From Acidobacteriota bacterium (GTDB lineage Bacteria > Acidobacteriota > Vicinamibacteria > Vicinamibacterales > UBA2999): DNA of 14,061 nt. Both the position numbers and the translations under genes were made by a program. The DNA lies in contig CANJYC010000014.1 of assembly GCA_947478985.1 (NCBI GenBank), positions 1-14,061 on the forward strand, in the 5' to 3' direction. Below are positions 12,850-14,061 of this stretch, piece after piece (the first letter of the stretch is position 1; every line of letters begins with the position of its first letter). The notes beneath the pieces were generated by a model. That model was given only the letters and a program-made list of their open reading frames with translations, searched no databases and was not told where the DNA came from.

Positions 12850-14061
12850 ATGACGACGACCACATTCAACGGTGGCGACGTGTCGCGTCGCGACCTCGCG
12901 ACGGCGGCCGGCTGTGTATTCGCCGCCACCCTGCTGTTCCGCTACCTAGCGCTCACTGGGTTTCCCAACGATCAGTTTGAACACCTCGCCGGTGCGCAGC
13001 AGATGCTGTTCGGCGAGTGGCCGACAAGGGATTTCCTCGATCCCGGCATGCCATTGATGTACACGGTCTCCGCCGGCGCGCAATTGCTCTTCGGCAGGAC
13101 GCTCTTCTCCGAAGCACTACTCGACTCATCCATGCTTGGACTAGCGGCGGTCTGTACGCTTGTCGGCGCCTGTCGCGTCTCCCGGTCACTGCTCGTCGGG
13201 GTGGCCGTCACAATTCTCTCGATCCTGATCTTTCCGCGGCCGTATGCCTATCCGAGGCTGCTGATGACGGCCGTTGGCCCACTGGCGATGTGGGCCTGGG
13301 CCTCGAAACCCACGTTGACGCGAATGGCATGGCTGGCGGCGACCACCGTCGTGGCGCTGCTCTTTCGATACGATTACGCGGCCTATGTCGGCATCGGGGC
13401 GCTCGTCACGCTGATCGTCACCCCCGCAGATGGCTGGCGCCCGGTGTTGAAGCGAGTGGCGATATTCGGCGGGCTGCTTCTGCTGCTGCTCACACCCTAC
13501 GCTCTGTTTCTCGGCGGGTACGACGCGCTAGCAGACTCCCTGCTTCGATTCGTCATCTATGGCAGCCGGCACGCCGCGCGCAATGCTCTTCGCCTGGACA
13601 ATCTCGGAACGGTGTACGAGGCAGGCCTGTTCTACGGATTCCACGCCATTCCATTTATCGTGCTGGCCGCCCTGATCGTGAGCCGGATCCACCGGCGCAC
13701 CTCTCCGGAGTGGACCCTGATCCTGCCCCTGGCGGCACTGGCAATAACGGCCAACTACTTTCTGATCGGCAACACGCTCTCCTCACGGCTCCCCGATGCC
13801 GTCGTCCCCAACATGCTGCTCTTCGCGTGGCTGGCTGGGCGTGCAACGCGCGTGACGCCGCAACCTGCTCGCTGGGCCGCTGTCAGCGCATCGGTCCTCG
13901 TGTTCGCGATCGGGGCGGACGCCGTTACGGCCATTGGTGATACGACCCAGCAGATCGACCGGACGGGGCTTCTTGCCTCTGGCATTCAAGCCATCCCGAC
14001 GCTGATCTCATCACGAACCGCGGAACTGACCGCGCGCTTTTCACCCAATCAGGTGCCGGAC
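12850..14061 (+). CDS. Polytopic membrane protein, GT-C/GT39-like glycosyltransferase (partial)
   Basis: The frame is open from ATG 12850 to the right edge: 404 residues, C-terminus missing. About ten hydrophobic segments are visible, at roughly 18-35, 93-108, 113-128, 137-151, 159-172, 178-191, 203-222, 265-280, 288-306, 319-331 and 343-360. After the first helix comes a loop with NDQFEHLAGAQQML (40-53) and the motif RDFLDPGMPLMY (60-71). An Asp in the first external loop, followed by a Gly-x-x-Pro-x-x-Asp-Phe element, is typical of GT-C enzymes that move sugars from polyprenyl-phosphate carriers. RYDYAAYVGIG (173-183) is another family-like stretch. No ribosome binding site precedes the ATG; an in-frame ATG at 12796 is an alternative that adds 18 hydrophilic residues. 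Acceptor and sugar are unknown; it may be an inactive relative. Confidence 0.75.
   Translation, partial: MTTTTFNGGDVSRRDLATAAGCVFAATLLFRYLALTGFPNDQFEHLAGAQQMLFGEWPTRDFLDPGMPLMYTVSAGAQLLFGRTLFSEALLDSSMLGLAAVCTLVGACRVSRSLLVGVAVTILSILIFPRPYAYPRLLMTAVGPLAMWAWASKPTLTRMAWLAATTVVALLFRYDYAAYVGIGALVTLIVTPADGWRPVLKRVAIFGGLLLLLLTPYALFLGGYDALADSLLRFVIYGSRHAARNALRLDNLGTVYEAGLFYGFHAIPFIVLAALIVSRIHRRTSPEWTLILPLAALAITANYFLIGNTLSSRLPDAVVPNMLLFAWLAGRATRVTPQPARWAAVSASVLVFAIGADAVTAIGDTTQQIDRTGLLASGIQAIPTLISSRTAELTARFSPNQVPD

Noticed and set aside
13017..13940. Plus-strand open frame of 307 codons inside the GT-C-like gene
   Set aside because: The frame from 12850 gives a coherent multi-helix membrane protein to the window edge; the alternative frame is Arg-rich and without domain features.
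1..14061. Mobile elements, CRISPR arrays, tRNA genes, toxin-antitoxin or phage-defence genes
   Set aside because: I found no transposase or integrase motifs, no regularly spaced repeats, no tRNA-like cloverleaf and no defence-type domains; the genes are mainly housekeeping.

Overview
The window is GC-rich bacterial chromosomal DNA with tightly packed genes and several non-ATG starts. Its most telling content is a fatty-acid synthesis cluster, an ETF/ETF-quinone oxidoreductase module, and two members of an uncharacterised secreted family that I associate mainly with Acidobacteriota. Together these suggest an acidobacterium, probably of the Vicinamibacteria type. That placement is inference from gene content, not from a marker gene. 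I see no mobile elements, tRNA or rRNA genes, CRISPR arrays or phage genes.

Left part (1-1495): the first 29 codons of leuS (minus strand) run off the left edge. Upstream of it, in the same direction, is a histone-deacetylase-superfamily hydrolase. Divergent from that hydrolase is a small membrane-anchored SEC-C zinc-motif protein on the plus strand.

Middle (1492-10520, all minus strand): one long co-directional array, read from right to left as yceD(DUF177)-rpmF-plsX-fabD-fabG-acpP-fabF-etfB-etfA-ETF-QO-DUF374 acyltransferase. Most junctions are 4-bp or 1-bp overlaps or gaps under 20 bp; the only larger gap is 47 bp, between fabF and etfB. The first half makes acyl-ACP and acyl-phosphate for membrane lipid. 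The second half passes electrons from acyl-CoA dehydrogenases to quinone, and a lipid-type acyltransferase ends the array. A TATAAT box lies about 50 bp upstream of yceD. fabH, often found between plsX and fabD, is absent. plsX appears to start at an ATT codon placed just after the rpmF stop.

Right part (10521-14061): a near-consensus sigma70 promoter drives a secreted protein of unknown function on the plus strand. Facing it on the minus strand is a shorter, diverged paralogue. The last gene (plus strand, cut by the right edge) is a polytopic membrane protein that resembles GT-C/GT39-type glycosyltransferases.

Points most worth a second look: the ATT start of plsX, biosynthetic and respiratory lipid genes in one array without fabH, the small SEC-C membrane protein with a His-rich tail, the face-to-face secreted paralogues, and the apparently leaderless GTG start of the deacetylase-like gene.
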